Shown in pieces: positions 63,066 to 64,000 of a stretch of DNA of 64,000 bases. Made by a program: the position numbers and the translations under genes. Numbering within the stretch: position 1 is the stretch's first letter; each line of letters opens with the position of its first letter. Source of the DNA: Cellulosimicrobium cellulans (GTDB lineage Bacteria; Actinomycetota; Actinomycetes; Actinomycetales; Cellulomonadaceae); assembly GCF_007679345.1 (NCBI RefSeq), contig NZ_VEGH01000008.1:186001-250000 (forward strand). Direction: 5' to 3'. The notes under the pieces were generated by a model. That model did not search any database. It was not told the DNA's origin and worked only from the letters and a program-made list of their open reading frames with translations.

Positions 63066-63140
63066 CGCCGAGGGGGTGCGCGACACGTCGAGCGAGCATC
63101 CGCCGACTACTCGCTCGACGTGTCGGTTGCTCGCTCGGTG
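63066..63140. repeat. Four-unit palindromic repeat upstream of serS
   Basis: Units CGCCGAGGGGG (63066, weak), CGTCGAGCGAG (63086), reverse CTCGCTCGACG (63110) and CTCGCTCGGTG (63130); like units are 20 nt apart. The inner pair extends to a perfect 16-bp stem CGACACGTCGAGCGAG with its complement around a 13-nt loop. It lies between divergent genes. Confidence 0.75.
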
Positions 63141-63207
63141 CCCGCGGGCCGCCCGCGGGGCGCCTGCGGGGCACGCCGCGGGGCGGCGGGGGCGCGGCGG
63201 CGGTCGG

Positions 63208-63213
63208 TAGGCT
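63208..63213 (+). promoter_or_regulatory. -10 box for leaderless serS
   Basis: TAGGCT, 6 nt before the GTG at 63220; the classic actinobacterial leaderless arrangement. Confidence 0.65.
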
Positions 63214-63219
63214 CGGTGC

Positions 63220-64000
63220 GTGATCGATCTCAAGCTGCTGCGCCAGGACCCGGACGTCGTGCGCGCGAGCCAGGTGGCCCGCGGCGACGACCCGGCCCTC
63301 GTGGACCAGGTGCTCGACGCGGACGCCCGTCGCCGCGCCGCGCTCACCGACTTCGAGAGCCTCCGGGCGGAGCAGAAGGCGCTCGGCAAGAAGGTCGCGT
63401 CCGCGCAGGGCGAGGAGAAGCAGTCCCTCCTCGCGCACGCGAAGCAGGTCGCGGAGCAGGTCAAGGCGCTGCAGGCCGACGCGGACGCGGCGGAGGAGCT
63501 CGCGACGGACCTGGCGCGCCGGATCGGCAACGTCGTCGAGGAGGGCGTCCCGGCGGGCGGCGAGGACGACTACGTCGTGCTGCGGCACGAGGGCACGCCG
63601 CGCGACTTCGCCGCGGAGTACGGGGCCGAGTTCGCGGTCCGCGACCACCTGGAGCTCGGCGAGGGCCTGCGGGCGATCGACACCGAGCGCGGCGCCAAGG
63701 TGTCCGGCGCGCGGTTCTACTACCTCACCGGCATCGGCGCCCGGCTGGAGCTGGCGCTGCTGAACGCCGCGGTCGACCTGGCCCTCGCGGCGGGCTTCAC
63801 GCCGGTCATCACCCCCACGCTGGTCAAGCCCGAGGTCATGGCCGGCACCGGGTTCCTCGGCGCGCACGCGGACGAGATCTACCGCCTCGAGGCGGACGAC
63901 CTGTACCTCGTCGGGACCTCGGAGGTGGCGCTCGCCGGCTACCACTCGGGGGAGATCCTCGACCTGTCGGGCGGCCCGCTGCGCTACGCCGGCTGGTCGG
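63220..64000 (+). CDS. serS: Seryl-tRNA synthetase, 5' part
   Basis: The first 260 codons of serS; the gene runs off the right edge. The N-terminus [20 protein letters not shown] and the long coiled-coil arm (about 30-105; [20 protein letters not shown]) that reaches the tRNA are complete. The catalytic domain begins at about 130 with [20 protein letters not shown], motif 1-like [18 protein letters not shown] and motif 2 start [21 protein letters not shown] at 63220 with a -10 box 6 nt before it indicates leaderless translation. Confidence 0.96.
   Translation, partial: MIDLKLLRQDPDVVRASQVARGDDPALVDQVLDADARRRAALTDFESLRAEQKALGKKVASAQGEEKQSLLAHAKQVAEQVKALQADADAAEELATDLARRIGNVVEEGVPAGGEDDYVVLRHEGTPRDFAAEYGAEFAVRDHLELGEGLRAIDTERGAKVSGARFYYLTGIGARLELALLNAAVDLALAAGFTPVITPTLVKPEVMAGTGFLGAHADEIYRLEADDLYLVGTSEVALAGYHSGEILDLSGGPLRYAGWS

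Overview
The window is high-GC actinobacterial DNA, most likely from a Cellulomonas-type genome. The basis is very high GC in all three codon positions, many GTG starts in GTGA/ATGA stop-start overlaps, several apparent leaderless genes (a TANNNT box 6-7 nt before the start codon), a sortase-E type LAxTG sorting signal, and a dense load of carbohydrate-active enzymes. The genus is an inference.

Left third (1-26 kb), sugar catabolism. Bases 1-5810 hold a DeoR regulator and the start of a DUF1537 sugar-acid kinase facing a four-gene translationally coupled operon: FGGY kinase, YihT/LacD-like aldolase, Asp/Glu-racemase-like protein and GH13_18 phosphorylase. A perfect 20-bp palindrome sits between the two units. 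After an SDR/HTH divergent pair and a small membrane protein comes a glycosidase operon (GH2, GH1, GH31/36-like, FAD oxidoreductase; 8.4-16.1 kb). Its first start codon lies in a LacI-type operator that recurs almost exactly at the promoter of a leftward ABC sugar permease pair (23.7-25.6 kb). Between them is a second unit: a double metallo-beta-lactamase-fold protein, a LacI regulator, a ROK kinase, a GmhA-like SIS isomerase and a six-hairpin-like glycosidase. It carries a different operator (TGGAATCGATNCCA type) at two promoters.

Middle (26-32.5 kb). A Sir2 deacetylase is followed by tRNA-Ser(CGA). The tRNA's 3' side borders a decayed integrative element: a tyrosine integrase lacking its N-terminal domain and its box-II His, gene fragments, a large secreted protein with Ig/PKD-like repeats and its small membrane partner, and a 5'-truncated winged-helix-like gene ending at an inverted repeat near 32.5 kb.

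Right half (32.6-64 kb). This is mostly core and housekeeping: GH30, a lipoprotein/30-aa/DUF6766 coupled set, PPK2, a VOC protein, YidD, MccF-type peptidase, a Csp-like Cys-rich protein, a TetR-epimerase pair with two tandem operators, three small paralogous membrane proteins, a 901-aa SGNH-VWA surface protein, endonuclease VIII, GNAT, an F420 LLM oxidoreductase, a GT87-like glycosyltransferase, uracil/xanthine permease, LytR_C protein, a GGDEF-EAL protein, an alkaline-phosphatase-like membrane protein, prephenate dehydratase, a methyltransferase, a diacylglycerol-kinase-family protein and the 5' part of serS.

The most unusual signals are: (1) palindromes at four places (9.1, 23.6, 49.5 and 63.1 kb) with unrelated sequences but one geometry, two forward and two reverse units with 19-20 nt between like units, one of them inside the GH2 coding sequence; (2) the two separable LacI-type operator classes linking distant sugar genes; (3) a leaderless Cys-rich upstream ORF at 39.3 kb; (4) the double-MBL/ROK/SIS sugar operon, whose substrate I cannot name.
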